NCBI RefSeq assembly: GCF_014898055.3 | Contig: NW_023601433.1 | Location: forward strand, 69,423,683 to 69,487,682 | Direction: 5' to 3' | DNA length: 64,000 bases | From: Talpa occidentalis | Lineage: Eukaryota > Chordata > Mammalia > Eulipotyphla > Talpidae | Shown: positions 46,378 to 58,949 of the stretch, piece by piece | Layout: every line of letters begins with the position of its first letter | How positions within the stretch are numbered: the stretch's first letter is position 1 | The notes under the pieces: generated by a model | Told to the model about the DNA's origin: nothing | Seen by the model: the letters and a program-made list of their open reading frames with translations, nothing else | Databases searched by the model: none | Program-made: the position numbers and the translations under genes

Positions 46378-48360
46378 CATGAAAGATATTTTTTAAATCA
46401 GTTGTGGGCATTGAACTCATAGATGGTATGTAGACTTGAGCCTCCATGAAAAGATTTTGGCGGGGTACACCTGTACTCTCCGATTGTGTGAAAGGAGGAG
46501 GGTGTGCCTGCCTTTGGGTGAGGAATTAGAACTCTTCTTAGTACCAAACAGGAGGCAGCTAACTCACACACTGTCATTTTTATTAGAGATATAACTTAAT
46601 ATCATTTGTAGAAATGATGCTGTATGATGCGTGTGTATCCACATGCTTATGCTTGTGAATGTGGAACAATGACAAAACAACTTGATCAATTCTAAAAGGA
46701 AAACCCAATTTATTGTGCGCCCACGCAGGCTGCTTGATCTTGAAGGTGCTATGTTAACTCTGAGATGCTTCTGTTAGTACATGTCCCTTTCTGAGCATCC
46801 TCATCATTAAAGAATGGTCTTTTTGAATAATTACAGAGATAGTTAATCTTGGTGGTTTTTTTTTTTGGTTTTTTTTTTTTTTTTGAGGGTGACTTTGTTT
46901 TGGGGATGAGTAGGCACCTTGGTCAGAGCAACAACTGATGATGATGCGAGTTGACCAATTAAACTCATGAAAGTAACACGAAGTTCTCTGTCTTGTCTGT
47001 TGGGGTTCTTTGTAAATCCTTAAAATGCTTTTCATCTGCTCCCCTGAGTGCTCCAGGTGGGCCACAAGAAGGTTGGGATTCCAGTTCTAGTTGGGTGGCC
47101 ACCCAAGGGTGAGGAATTTGGTGCTGTCAGTTTTCCGTTGTCTTTGCTGAGGCCAGGCATGTGAGAGGCCAGTTGTAAGGCACCTCACACACTGGCATGC
47201 CACCTGCAGCCCCCTGGTGACCACTCTGCTGAGGCTTTTGAGCTCTGTGTGTGCTGGAGAAGGAAAGGTCCCATGATTGCTGACCCGTGATGAAAAGATA
47301 TCACTACATTGTAGCCATTCCAGGGTATATAGGCAACCACAGGTCATCTTAAAAACCTTCCACTTGTTGGGGGAGGGGGTGTAGTGGTGGAGGAGATGCA
47401 GCATCTACTCTGGATTCTGTTCCATTAGAATTGCATTGTTCTAAGACAGAAATAGCATGTCCTTTTGATGCCTATACCTTGCTGATCCTGTATGTGCTAC
47501 TTGGAATCCTTTTTGAGTCATTTTTAAGGTAAATTTGTTCTACTTAGGCCCTTCTCAGATGAATTTAATGATAGATGCAAGCATTATTTAAGTTGGACTC
47601 TAGGAGCAAACTTTTTTGGCAGCTGCAAAACTGTTTAGGAAAAGTTTTGCTGCCTTTCTTGATTCCTCTCCTAAAGAGCTTTGCATCATTCCTGATTTTT
47701 CTCACTAAAGAGTGTGTTTCTTTTGGTCTGGAAATCCAAAGGAATTCAGGAGAGTACCACTTCTCATTAGTTTCTCCTTGTTGAACCACTGCCTCTCTCC
47801 CCAGAATTAAGTGTGTATTCTTCAAATACTCAGCCTGCAGGAAATATCTTGGAGAAACCCGGTGTCAGGATCTAGAATTTTAAAATTAGCTTCTCCTTTA
47901 TAAAATTAAGATATTCTCTGTGCAGGTTTAAAAAATACCAAAAAAAAAAAAATAGTACCATAAATGTTAAACTCGTGGAATATCACCATTGGGGATACTG
48001 CTCACGCTTCGTGATATGTCCAGCTAGCCAGTCGTTTCTCTGTTGAAACCTGTGTGTTTAAAGAAGATGCACATATGGAACCAGGGGCATCACGCTGCAC
48101 ATGCTGCCATGATGTGACTTCCTACAGTGGCAACTGCTAGAACTTTGTCTGCAGACTGCATACTATAACATTGCAGGAATGTCCCATTATTTATTTAAAC
48201 CCAATTCCTTACTTTGGCCATTTAGAGAACCAATATAATTCAAAAAAAATATTACTAAGGAAGGAAATGAGCAATTTTAGAGTTACTCATTCAGAGGGAA
48301 CTTACAGCTTAGACTTTATTTTCTGTCATTCTTAGACTCTCTGTTGCTCTTTTCTCATAG

Positions 48361-48527
48361 GAATGCCACATGTTTCTGGAGGGAAGACTCTCAGCGCCCT
48401 GGAGCCCATGGGATCCTCCAGCCAGTCCCTGCCCATGGGCACCCCCGCTGTCCACGCCAGCTTGCTCCACATGCGGCGCAGTGTGACCGAACTCAGGCTC
48501 CAGCTCCAGCAGATGCGACAGCTCCAG
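48361..48527 (+). CDS. KIAA1217: KIAA1217 internal exon, 167 nt (coiled-coil start)
   Basis: The acceptor is cttttctcatag|gaatgcc and the donor gctccag|gtacaa, a weaker donor than its neighbours. The first two bases complete Gly, and the exon then encodes MPHVSGGKTLSALEP, a Ser/Met/Pro linker, and SLLHMRRSVTELRLQLQQMR with the following QLQ, ending exactly on a codon boundary. The last 24 residues have Leu at heptad spacing and begin the coiled coil that continues in the next exon. This region belongs to the part of SKT and SRCIN1 related to the yeast Aip3/Bud6 family. Other open frames overlapping this exon are shadows. Confidence 0.92.
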
Positions 48528-51399
48528 GTACAAACCATACTCCTTGCGGACAGTGTTCTCTGCCCAGAGTCAGCTTTGTGCTGCACCTCCTCTTTGCCTC
48601 CTCCCGCGTGCCCAGCCCATGGCGCCTTCCACCAACCATGCCTAGGAGCTGACTCCACCTGAATAGCAGGACCGTGCTGGTGTGAATTCCTCGCTCATGT
48701 ACGTAATCCTGGCCTAGGCCAGCCTTCCAGTGCAACTTAGTGGATCTACAGCCACTTGTTTAGGCTATGCATGCTTTTACCCTGAACACCCACTGAACAT
48801 ATTTGTGGGGGGAGAGCTGAAAGGAGAGGAGTCCTATAGATCCTTCTAACAGCCAGTGATGACTTCTTGCTGATACCATCTTTCAGCTCCCTGCTTCTCC
48901 CCTGGCAGTGGGCATAAAGGCACAAAGGTATGACAGTCAGCTGTGTTTGTTGTTTTTTAACAAGGAAATTTACAATGTATTTAGAAATGTGAGTTTAGAC
49001 TAGGAGATGAATCCATAAGGAAAAGAAGTCACCATGGATGGTGTATTGAGAAGAACACTTGTGTGTTATATGGATAGTGTACATTCCATGTGATTTCCAA
49101 ATGATTCCAAATAATTGGAAATAATGTTGTGTATTATTTCCCTTACCCTTCTCTATTTTAAGGAATATATGAAGTATATGAGAAGGAAAAGTGACTCTTC
49201 ATGTCATGAATCTTGGTAAACAAGTCCTGTGAATCTGAGCAAGCAGAATAATGTATCTCCTGGTTCTGGGCAATAAGGAAGTAGACTCTGCATTTTTCTT
49301 TATGAAATCATGTGGCTGCTTCATGTATTGCCTTTGGTGGTAGGTTAGGCTTTGAGGTGGTAAAGTTGGCGTAGACTGTAGCAGTGCAGGCATTCCCCCG
49401 GTTCCAGAAGCACCCCACCCACCAGTCTGAGCAGCACTCTGGTGTGGCATCCTCAGTAGCCAGTGGATGTAGCCTCCTGAGCAGGTGAAGCCTCCTGAGC
49501 AGATGAGCTCCCATAAGGACAGGGCTTCCGGTTATAGCTTCTCTCTCCTGTCAACTCAGTGATGGCCAGAGTCCTAGATTTTTCACCACCCAATTAAAAC
49601 TAAGAAGATAACTTTCCCTTGCCCTCTGCGCACCAGAGGATAAACAGAAGAGCACCTACCTTGAGAGATCTGCCCTGAGGCTCCATCACGGGTAGAGAGG
49701 GCTGATAGAACAGATGGATCACACTGCTCAATACTCAGGTCTCCAAAAGCTCCTCTGTCTCTCAGGCAGTGTCCTAGACACCTTACGCATTCCATGCAAA
49801 CTCATTTAAATCCTCTTCTGAATGATTTCATGTGTGAAGTTCTCCACCCTTTGCACTTGCTCCTCCTTGCTTTTCAATGTTATTTGCAGTGAAGTGTACA
49901 GGTTGTGCCGAGGGTGTGTGCAAGGGTGATGAAGTCAAATGCTCAAGCGTCCAGACAGAACCTAACAAATGAGGTAGAGGAGGCCCAGTGGTGCCTTTCC
50001 TCTAAAGGACAGTCAGCACTCATTAGAGTCCAGTGTTTCTGGATCCTTCAGTATTTCAAGAGAATATGGAAACACAGGTTTTACATGAAATATCTGTGTT
50101 TTTAAATATTGGAAAGTAAAAACCACATATTTGGTACTCTGTGTGCTCCTGCCTTTTAGCGCCACCTACTGGCCGTTTGGAAATGTGAGGTCCTCCCTGG
50201 ATGCTCGCAAGTATAAAATTCCTATCATATGTGTGCAACACCTAATGCTTTCAAAAGTGTGCATTTGTTAGTTTGAAGGGCAGGAGTGGAACTGCTTTAG
50301 CATAAACGTCATGCTTCATGCTTCCCCTGAAGTGTGACAAATTTGAGCTCAAAGCATTCATGTTTGTGGTGGTGGCGTCAGTCTGGTGCTGGGTGGTGTT
50401 GCTCCTCTGCCTGTCCAGGGAGTGTCTCCTACAGCTTGCCACTCCTTGCAACCTTTGAATTGTGGTGGTTCAGTGTAAAACTGTAGCTTCTCAAACGAGA
50501 AGTCCTTCGGTCAAAGTCTGGGATTGCTGTTTTAACCACAAATTCCCTTTATTGCCCCACAACTGCTCAGACCCTCAACTTTCCAGCTATAAAAAACAGT
50601 GCTGTGCTCTTGAGTTTAGAAGCCAGGGTCACTCATTGGGGCTTTGGTGGAAGGTGAGTGAAGGAGGGGGACATAGGAAGGTGTGACGTAGTAATCCAAA
50701 ATTATATAGTTGTGTAAACAATTAGCAAATCAGTAAAATGGGGGGAGGGAAGAAGTTTGTGCAATTCTCAAGAGCAGATACTGGGAGAGATAAGAGCTTT
50801 GTGTCTAACCTGGCTGCTGCTGTTTCCGCCTCTCTGTAGCCTGTGTCCCAGCCAGCTCTACGCACCCCCCTCCCACCCCAGCCCTGTCAGTCAGGGAGTC
50901 TATTTAAGACAAAGTGCTGTTTAGAATAATTAAGTTATAGCAGCACCAGTTCCCTTCCAGCATACGTATTATACACCAGACAGGAAGTGCAACCCCAAAG
51001 TGATTATAAGCCAAATAATGGAGCTATCATTACGAGAGATATAAAACTGTAGAATAGTCTCAAAAAAACAAAAATTGAATTAGAAATTCAAATGTTCTTT
51101 GAACTGTGTTATAAAATAGTGAAACTGACTGAATTTTTTTGTGCTTGGCAGCCGGCTCCAGTAATTAGATAATTAAATCACTGGAAAACCCTAGACTGTA
51201 AAGCATATCCTATTTGAACATTTCATTTTCAGAATTGATGGATTATTCTCAGGATTAGAAATTTGATGCAGACACAGTGGGGTGGGAAGATTTAAATTGG
51301 GCAAAAAGAGCCTAAGGAGCTCAAGAAAATGATTAAATTCTGTTCATGTGATTCCCGGCTCTCCCACTTTCACATGAATTATCAGTCTAGGAGAAAGGT

Positions 51400-51530
51400 T
51401 CGTAATCCTGCCTACCCACTAGACTCACCAAACACCTTTAGCAAAATTATTGATACTTGAGAACCACTGGTAGAGTCTGATTTCTTTGGTCTGGCCAGGC
51501 ATAGGTGATTCTGAAATGTTCCAGAGTAAA
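51400..51530. repeat. Probable degenerate hAT (MER5-like) relic
   Basis: 'gttcgtaatcctgcctacccactagactcacc', 'cttgagaaccactggtagagtctgatttctttgg' and 'ggtgattctgaaatg' are reminiscent of MER5-type MITEs. The match is weak. Confidence 0.35.
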
Positions 51531-53177
51531 AATGTTCTCAGGTAATATGAATGCTCCATCTGTTGAGATACCTCTTTAAAAATGTTGAGATCTCAGTCAT
51601 CAATCACAAAGTGTAAAGCAGAAACAAGCAACAGGTTTGATACTGAAACTATGATACCTTGTTAAGTGTGAAAGATACCAAGTGACTTTAAAGCCGCAAC
51701 TTCAAACAAAGCAGTTCTTTCCGAGGGACTACTCAGATGCGTTCTCTACTTAGCTGGACTGGTACAAGGGCAATATGGAATTTGTATATTCATAACAGCT
51801 GGGTCTACCATTGGACGGTAACATTGGAAAAGGAAACAGGTGAAGGTCTTGTATTTTAATTTTCCCATCAAAAGATAATTACCTTTTTTACATTCCCTAA
51901 TGTAATTCAGGAAGCACCTACTTTTTTCTGAATGATAAGCTACATCTTTTTTTCCCCCCAAAATACCAGTGTCTGTTTTTAAAAAAAAAAAAAAAATCCC
52001 ATAACCACAAAGTAACTGCATTTTCCCCCCTTCCCTGAGGGAAGAGAAAAGTTTCTGGAAGTAATGGTACAGCTTCTGTGGTCAAATGAAACTTGACCTA
52101 AAAAATATGGATCACAACCTATTCTACAATTCCTACAACTTTTTCTTGGTTCCTATTGAATATTTCCTTATTCTGCTTCCTAATAAATAAAAACGTGGGT
52201 TATTCTGAACTTCATTTTCCATTTTTAATATTACTGAGAATTTACTGTGTCTTCCTAAGAAAGGGAGGAAGTAAAACATGAACATTTAAAAAAGAAACAT
52301 AGCAAAACACCACAGAGTCTTTGTGTTTGAAATGATATAATTCAATACAATTATTTTAAGTTGTAGAATATAGTGCCTTCTAGAAATGTGCCAATTTTCA
52401 GACATCCAAGATAATTGTCATGGGAGTGTGTCCTTGAGAAAAAAAAACACATTGGAGCTTTAACCATGCTGAGCAGACAGACCTGTTTTTTCCCACCAAG
52501 TAGAAATACTAAATGGAACCAATATGGGGATTGACAGTTAGATTGCCATACAGTATACAAACCCAAGTCAGACCTTCTCACAGAGGCTATCTAAAATGGG
52601 GCAACATCTGCCAGGTAATATGCAGTTAATTCAGGCATCCTACACCTGTTTCCTACAACCTGAGGACTTACCTGGTGGTCCAGAGTCATTCTGAGATCTG
52701 GCTGTCATCATGGAATTTCCTAACTTGTGGACAGCCACTGTTCACTATCACCATTAGACAGCAAAATCTTCAGTTACGCTAGGCACTATTGACAAGACAC
52801 ATAGTTTTAAAATCTTACCTGTGAAGTCAAAATTGAATATGTGAAGCACCTGTCCATTCTGAGGTGGATAGAAGAGATTTAGGCCATTTTCTAGTGTTTT
52901 GATAAAATTGCTTTGAATAACTTATCTGGTCCAATTAAATTGTTTATGACCAAGAACATTATTTCTGTTAAAGTATTTTTATAAAAATGTCAAGGCATCG
53001 CATTTTTTATAAATTTTATTTAATGATGAAGAAATAATTGCAATTGTACTTGCCATCCCACTGTTGACCATCTAGAAAACTGGAAAATAAACCAATGTAT
53101 GAACAACTATTTCCACACGTTGGGCTGCAGACAATGTAGAACACAGGATTACGGGCTTTAGAGGAATAAAAAGAAAA

Positions 53178-53640
53178 CACCTATGTTTATAGCAGCACTA
53201 TTTACAATAGCTAAGCTTTGGAAACAGCCCAAATGCCCAAAAATAGATGACTGGATCAAGAAGATGTGGTACATATATACCATGGAATATTACTCAGCAT
53301 TCAAAAAAGATAAACACGTGCAATTTGCAGCAACATGGATGGCGCTGGAAGGGATCATGCTCAGTGAAATAAGCCAAAAAGAAAAAGAAAAATACCGGAT
53401 GGTCTCACTCATAGCAGGAATCTAGAAAACTTAAATAAGGGACCAGGAAAATGAATAACTATAAGAAAGTGAAAATCAAAATCAACAAAAACTATGAACC
53501 AGAGACACTTTTTTTTTGGGGGGGGGGCGGGAGGGGAGGGATTGGGGTCAGAATGGGGGGATTGCAATTGTATGGGGAATATAAAAATAAAATTTATTAA
53601 TTAAAAAAAATAAAATAAAAAATAAAATAAAATAAAAACA
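53178..53640 (+). mobile_element. 5'-truncated L1 LINE, sense, relatively young
   Basis: It begins within ORF2: an open frame at 53183-53425 encodes the ORF2p C-terminal tail (LWKQPKCPKIDDW, YTMEYYSAFKK, MLSEISQKEKEKYR), still without stops or frameshifts. The 3' UTR has a G-rich tract (53517-53540) and ends 'gcaattgtatggggaatataaaaataaaatttatt' before an A-rich TAAAA tail. Reverse transcriptase and endonuclease parts are absent, so it is dead on arrival. The A-rich flanks aaaagaaaaca / aaaaacaaaaca may be its target duplication. Confidence 0.92.
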
Positions 53641-53899
53641 AAACAGCTAAAACTACAGTTGACTTAACTTTCTTCCTGGGGGCACTTTTCAGATCATGAT
53701 GCAGAAAACAGATCATTGGCAACCTCACTAAGTTGAGGAGATAAGATCAACATGTAAGGAAATAAAGCAACTATAATTTGTGGAGTGAAATACCAAATAA
53801 GAAACTGCAGAGAGAACTAGAGGTCTGTGTGCTGTTGAATAATAAGCCAAGTATGTATAGTGTAAAAGACCAGGCAAAAAGTAGGAGACTAAAGCTAAA

Positions 53900-55195
53900 A
53901 AAATTCTCAGAGCTCACACTGGGTTGGGAGATAGATGTTCATGTTTGAACAAGCAAAAGAAAGAAGCTTTATTGATCACCTGGCTCATTCAGTAGAGATT
54001 CAGCAAAGGGCTGTGCTTCAATGTCAGGACAGACTAGATCTAGAGTAAATGCTACCCTAGATTCATGCTAAAAAAACTTTAAAACAAGCCTCTAAAGAAC
54101 AAAAATTATCCACAAGTAACTGAATTGTCTGCCAGAGAAAGGTCAACATCTATAAAGGAAAACAATGAAATCCAGAAATTCCATGTTGAACATTTTATCA
54201 AAAATTACTAGGCATGTGATGATGTTGAGAAATGTGACCCATAACCTTAAGAAAAATCACCCAATGAAACCACCCAGTATTGACATGGAAAATGAGATAA
54301 TTGACAAAGAATTTAAAACAACCATTTTAATCATTCCCAAGGATTTCAAGGAAAATATAAACACAATGTATAAGAAATGAAAGATATAGAAAATATCTAA
54401 GTGACACTTTCAAGAGCTGAAAAACACAATTTCTCAAAAGACTTACTGAAAGAACAATCACTGCTGAAACAAAATATTAGTCAACTTGAAAATCTAACAC
54501 TAGAACCTGCAATAAAGAAAATGACTAACAAGGGAACTCCCTGGTGGAAGAGGAGTTAAAGGCTCAGTGTTATCAAGCTATTGGCAACCACTGAGGCATA
54601 AATTCCTGGCCAGGGAGCAACCCACATGGCACAACAGTCAACTCCTGTCTTGCCCACTGTTCCCCTCAGCAGTGTATTTCAGTAGGTCCAGCTGTTCTGC
54701 TCCCCTCTCAGTCTCTGGTGAATCCTCTCACCTCCCACACTTCTGGCCTGCACCCCAGTTCTTGTATGCATGAATAAATAAAATAAATCTTAAAAAAAAA
54801 GAAAATAACTGACAAAAATGAACTGAAACATAGGTGATTAAGGGGAAAAGAGAAAAATATTAGGAGAAATAATGACTGAAATTTTTCCAAATTTGATGAA
54901 GTCAGATGAAAATATTTCCTGTTTTTCCATTTACATGCCGTTCTGGAACAGGAAGAACTAATCTATAGAATAGAGGCAGATTGATTGATGGTTTCCTGGA
55001 GCTGGCGGTTAGGGGATGGATTGCAAAGAGTCTATGAAGGAACTTTTCATGGTTATGAAAAGTGTTGTGGTGTCTTTGTAGTGGTGGCTACATTGGTGCA
55101 CATACACTTTTGTCAAAACTCAATAGTCTGGGCACTTAAAATGGGTATATTTTATTGTTTGTAAACCAAACCTTAATAGAGGGGGTTTAAGTTAA
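53900..55195 (+). repeat. Old L1/HAL1-like relic, split by a SINE
   Basis: The first part (about 53960-54530 and 54800-54905) resembles an old L1 ORF1-type region ('ttaggagaaataatgactgaaatttttccaaatttgatgaa'). The part at about 54990-55195 resembles an L1M 3' end ('ggtggctacattggtgcacat...gggcacttaaaatgggtatattttattgtttgtaaacc'). An ORF1 region directly followed by a 3' UTR, without ORF2, is the layout of HAL1 elements. The reading is tentative; a short open frame at 54165-54380 is part of it. Confidence 0.45.
54531..54798 (+). mobile_element. tRNA-SINE, sense, older variant
   Basis: 'agggaactccctggtgg', 'ccagggagcaacccacatggcacaaca', 'gtctctggtgaatcctctcacc', 'ccccagttcttgtatgcatgaataaataaaataaatctt' and a poly(A) run are present. 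The flanking duplications aagaaaatgactaacaa (about 54515-54531) and aagaaaataactgacaa (about 54799-54815) differ at two positions, which agrees with a diverged body. Confidence 0.9.
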
Positions 55196-55624
55196 TAATT
55201 GAAATGTAGGTAAATAAAAATAAACTTAATGGTTTGAACTGCTGATACCTCATTTATCTGAAGCATTTGGAGACAGATGTTGGCCACATTCTGCCTTCAG
55301 CACTGGGTGCTAGGATCATGGGGCAAGGATGGCAGGTGGGGTGGGGAGAAAGAAGTGAAAAGAGAACCCATGTGTATGTGTGTCCTTCATGATTCACTCA
55401 TTTGGTGCCCATGTGCTAGCCAATATGCTATGGAAAATTCTCCCTTTAGTCCTTCCAGTTGGCCCCTATTTCTGAGTAGCAGGATCATACATCCTGCAAC
55501 TCTAAGTAAGCCTTCCTCTTCCCTCCTCTTCCAGTGGTTAATTTGAATGCCACTCAACCATGTTACCAGTTGAATAACTTGAATATTACGTGCAATTGTG
55601 ATCCTTGGGTATGTCCACAGTCTT

Positions 55625-55745
55625 TTCAGAAATAATGTATTGGAGTTGATTCACACAATAATTATGTGTTGGACACCTCTTGTGTGCTAGAAACTGCTTG
55701 TGGCTGGGAAGAAAACAAACTTGTTCCTGCCTGGTTAGAGGGGCA
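55625..55745 (-). repeat. L2-type ancient repeat, antisense
   Basis: 'ttatgtgttggacacctcttgtgtgctagaaactgcttgtggctgggaagaaaacaaacttgttcctgcctggttagagg' is an antisense L2 end, degenerate. Confidence 0.5.
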
Positions 55746-56599
55746 ATTTGCAGTGGTTGTCAAATTACTAAGCTGAATTCGAAAGACTTACTTCTCATTC
55801 TGATTCGGTCCTACAATTACCTAGTGACCCATAGCCAGTCACTTTCTCAGGACTTCACTTTGCCAATCTCTCAGATTTCCATTTCAAGAATGTAAAATAT
55901 TCCAGCTATCATTTCCAGCTTGATCACTCATCCATGGGATTTGACACATGGCTTTGAATTTGAGCAGTAGAAGGTAGTATTATGATGTTGTTTTAACAAT
56001 CACTGTCGGTCAGAATGAGGCAAGGCATTTGTGCTGAGCCCAAGGTGTGGCTGAACCCATGCTTCACCCCATAATTCTGAAAGGAATTTTGGATCCTCAG
56101 TTATCTGTTCTTATCAACATTACTGCTTTAACTCAACTCATGCATTCACCCTGTATTCATGGAGTGCCTGCTATGTCCCGAGAGCAGAAATTAACCATCT
56201 GTCAGGAACAGCAGGTGCAAATTCCCTGTGGCAGAAAGGTGCTCGACCAGTGGAAACAGAAAGTGTGTTCATGTAGCTGGAGCAGAGCGCTGACTGCATG
56301 TAATGCAGAGAGGCTGGCGATGTAGTAAGGGGTCAGACCACCTTGTGCCTTTTGCCCAGAGTCCTAGCTGTGTAGAGCTGCAGTTGGGGGGCGGGCGTCT
56401 CTTCCAATGCACATTGTCTCCATTTGTGACACCTTTCCGCAACATACTATTTTTAAGAAGGCCATAAAAAGGCATTAGCAGTAAAAGCAACAAGAGAGCA
56501 TGACCATGAGTCACACAGAAGTAACCCAAAAGTGGCACATTTTTATTTGGTTCCCTCCCAGACAATACTGCAGGCCCCACCCCCAGGATTATACTCCCT

Positions 56600-56790
56600 G
56601 ATAACAGTGGCTGGTGTGTTCTGGGAGCTAGCTTTGTGCCAGGCACTATTGTAAGCACTTTATTACCTTGCTAAATCCATTATCAGTCAATGAGATATGA
56701 ACTGTTACTAGGGACCCACACAGGGACATTAATCATTTGCTCACTATCTCGTGGGGTGAAACTAGAAATGGAACCCAGGCAGTCTCTCTC
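56600..56790 (-). repeat. MIR SINE, antisense
   Basis: 'ctagctttgtgccaggcactattgtaagcactttattaccttgctaaatcc', 'tgagatatgaactgttactag', 'gaaactagaaatggaacccaggcagtct' follows the antisense MIR order. Confidence 0.8.
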
Positions 56791-57479
56791 TGTGTGGCCA
56801 GTTAACCCTAGTGGGTGCTGTTGTTCAAATTTGATGGTAACTCTGTGGCTCCTGTCGAATTATTATATCTTTATTAGAAAGAAAGGGAGACACGACGAGG
56901 TGTCAAGCAGGTGATGACAGGGTCAGATGGTGTTTCTCCTCAGCGTGCACAGATAACAGTGATGTCAGCACTCCCCTGAAGTTGTAGAACAGTCCATGAA
57001 TCTAAGCAACAATAAGATCTCATTGAAATTTATGGGGAAATTTAGGTATAAACTACTAAGTATAAAATGGGTACTGTGTTTGAGGCTATTTGAATGAATT
57101 CACTTGAATGTGCTGTCAAAAAATTGTCCTGACCCAGTGAAACACTCAACACCTTCTTGGAAACAGGACTCAAGTGTTTGACTAGATTATGGTGAAAACT
57201 GGGTGCAAACTCAGATCCTCTACTCTCTGGGGTGAGAAACAAGAGTGGTCCAGAGTTATATGGAAAATTTTAGGGAAACTGGTCTTACCTATGCAAGTAG
57301 CCTACATAGAATTCAGGAAAATTAGCAAATTGCTAAAAACCTTGGGCTTATCTGGAATCATCTTTGCCACCAGCAACAAGAAGTACTGTAGTTTAATGGT
57401 CTGTGATTACATGGTATTTGTATAAACAAGAGAAACATGGTCTCTCTAACTGATACATTGAAATAGTCCACAGCCAGAT

Positions 57480-57625
57480 GAATATGTATTGAGGTCCTAC
57501 TCCATACCAAGTAGTATTTCATTTAATCCTCAGAATACCCCTACCAAGAAGAGGGAATCTTCACTTTCAAAGATAAGTAGAGACTAAGAGAGTCTAAGTA
57601 ATGAGCTCCAAGACTCACTGTGTAT
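57480..57625 (-). repeat. MIR-type SINE, antisense
   Basis: 'tattgaggtcctactccataccaagtagtatttcatttaatcctcagaataccc...agataagtagagactaagagagtctaagtaatgagctccaagac' follows the antisense MIR order. Confidence 0.65.
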
Positions 57626-57713
57626 GTGGGAGAGGGTGAAGGGCATGGTCCAAAGTTTACTTGGCTCCAAAACTAGTGCTCTTGGCTGCTCCTTATGAAG
57701 TTATGGCAATGAG

Positions 57714-57969
57714 GGCCTCCCCGGTGGTGCAGCAGTTTGAGCGCAGTGCTGTGAAGCTGTCTGCAGCCTCTGCAGCACGGGTTCAATTCCCAGCCAGCCA
57801 GGGAGAAACCCACATGGTGCGGCAGACCTCTCCTGTCGTGCCCGCTGCTCCCCTCACCAGTGTTTTTGGTCTGTCTGCCTGTTCTGCTCCCCACTCTGTC
57901 TCTGGTGAATCTCCTCACCTTACTGCGCCTCTGACCTATACCCCAGCTCTTGTATAAAATAAAATAAAA
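57714..57969 (+). mobile_element. tRNA-SINE, sense, 307 bp upstream of an exon
   Basis: 'ggcctccccggtggtgcagcagtttgagcgcagtgctgtgaagctgtctgcagcctctgcagcac', B box ggttcaattcc, 'ccagccagggagaaacccacatggtgc', 'ctctggtgaatctcctcacc' and a 'taaaataaaataaaa' tail are present. The perfect 15-bp target-site duplication agttatggcaatgag is at 57699-57713 and 57970-57984. It is the sense partner of the antisense copy at 58950-59223, with exon 58277-58452 between them. Confidence 0.95.
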
Positions 57970-58276
57970 AGTTATGGCAATGAGAATTGAGAATTGATGC
58001 CCAGTGTCCATGATACACTGAACAGAGTGAAGAAAGGATACTATTTTTTGCAGACAGACGGAAAACCTCACTGTCAGTTCACTGCAATAACTATGATGTT
58101 GGCTGAAGAAGCAATATTATATACAATCTTTACTCCCTTCCCTTTCTCATTGAAATAAAGAAAGATTCAGCTGTGAGGCTATTTATCCAAACCCACTGCT
58201 AACGACTGCCAGGCATTCAGGCGCCCTGATGTCAGTCAGGCTGAGCCGATTGAGGTTGATTTCTTTTGTTCCACAG

Positions 58277-58452
58277 CTGCAGAACCAGGAGCTGCTGAAG
58301 GCAATGATGAAGAAGGCTGAGTTGGAAATCAGTGGCAAAGTGATTGAAATGATGAAGAGACTGGAGGATCCGGTGCAACGACAGCGCGTCCTGGTGGAGC
58401 AAGAGAGACAAAAGTACCTGCATGAAGAGGAGAGGATCGTCAAGAAGCTGTG
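58277..58452 (+). CDS. KIAA1217: KIAA1217 internal exon, 176 nt (coiled coil)
   Basis: The acceptor is cttttgttccacag|ctgcag and the donor agctgtg|gtgagt. It starts on a codon boundary (LQNQELLKAMMKKAELEI...) and ends with TG, the first two bases of a Cys codon completed in the next exon. The 58 codons are almost free of Pro and Gly and are rich in Leu, Met, Gln, Glu and Lys with heptad-like spacing, as in a long coiled coil; the VLVEQERQKYLHEEERIVKK stretch is strongly helical. Coiled coils of this kind serve scaffold self-association or partner binding in this family (inference). The exon lies between two oppositely oriented SINEs, and its length is not a multiple of three. Confidence 0.94.
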
Positions 58453-58949
58453 GTGAGTGCGGGTCACTTGGTGCAGGTCCCAGTGTTTAACCTGGAAAGG
58501 AAGCCTGTCTTTGCCTTTGGGAGGTGATTCCTAAATGCTGCCCTCGCCCTTCCTCTTCATTGAGCACTTGCTGTGCACAGGTGAGGGTTCTGCAGGTGGA
58601 CACTGAGAGCTGTCTCTCTGGGCCCAGGAAAGTCAGTCTTCAGGTAACTAAGCCAATCTGTCTACAAGTCAGAGCATCCTACTCTTTTGCAGGCTCAGCA
58701 ACACAGGAAATTAAAAGGGGTAAGTGGCAAAACCATGATAAATGGGAAGCCAGCACTTCATCTCAAATTAAAACTAATAGTCAAAGTAACAGTATTAAAA
58801 TTATCTTCCTGTTATTCAACTCTGGTTAAAGTAGCAAAAGAAGAGTTTAAATGTAAAGTATCTCTGATTCCAGAATGAAAGATGTATTTGTGAATGCCGC
58901 CAGTCATGTGTGAGGTTCTTATTGAAAGCAGCCACTAAGTCCTGCTATT

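Larger units (their letters stand above)
44251..48360 (+). other. KIAA1217: 4.1 kb intron of KIAA1217
   Basis: It runs from donor gtaagtattt to acceptor cttttctcatag. It contains an L2-like relic, an L1 3' end and two antisense SINEs (listed). 46390-48290 is otherwise featureless except for T runs at 46856-46884 and an A run at 47939-47951. Confidence 0.88.
48528..58276 (+). other. KIAA1217: 9.7 kb intron of KIAA1217
   Basis: It runs from donor gtacaaacca to acceptor ttttgttccacag. It contains a 5'-truncated L1, an L1/HAL1-like relic, MIR/L2 fragments and two SINEs (listed). 48660-53160 is largely single-copy with a MER5-like relic near 51.4 kb; I see no exon there. Confidence 0.88.

Noticed and set aside
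48332..48735. Several open frames of about 75-110 codons over the 48361-48527 exon on both strands
   Set aside because: They are shadows of the true exon frame, which is set by the phases of the neighbouring exons.
52655..52745. Possible decayed SINE head ('gacttacctggtggtccagagtc')
   Set aside because: Only a short phrase resembles a SINE; no B box, tail or flank duplication could be found.
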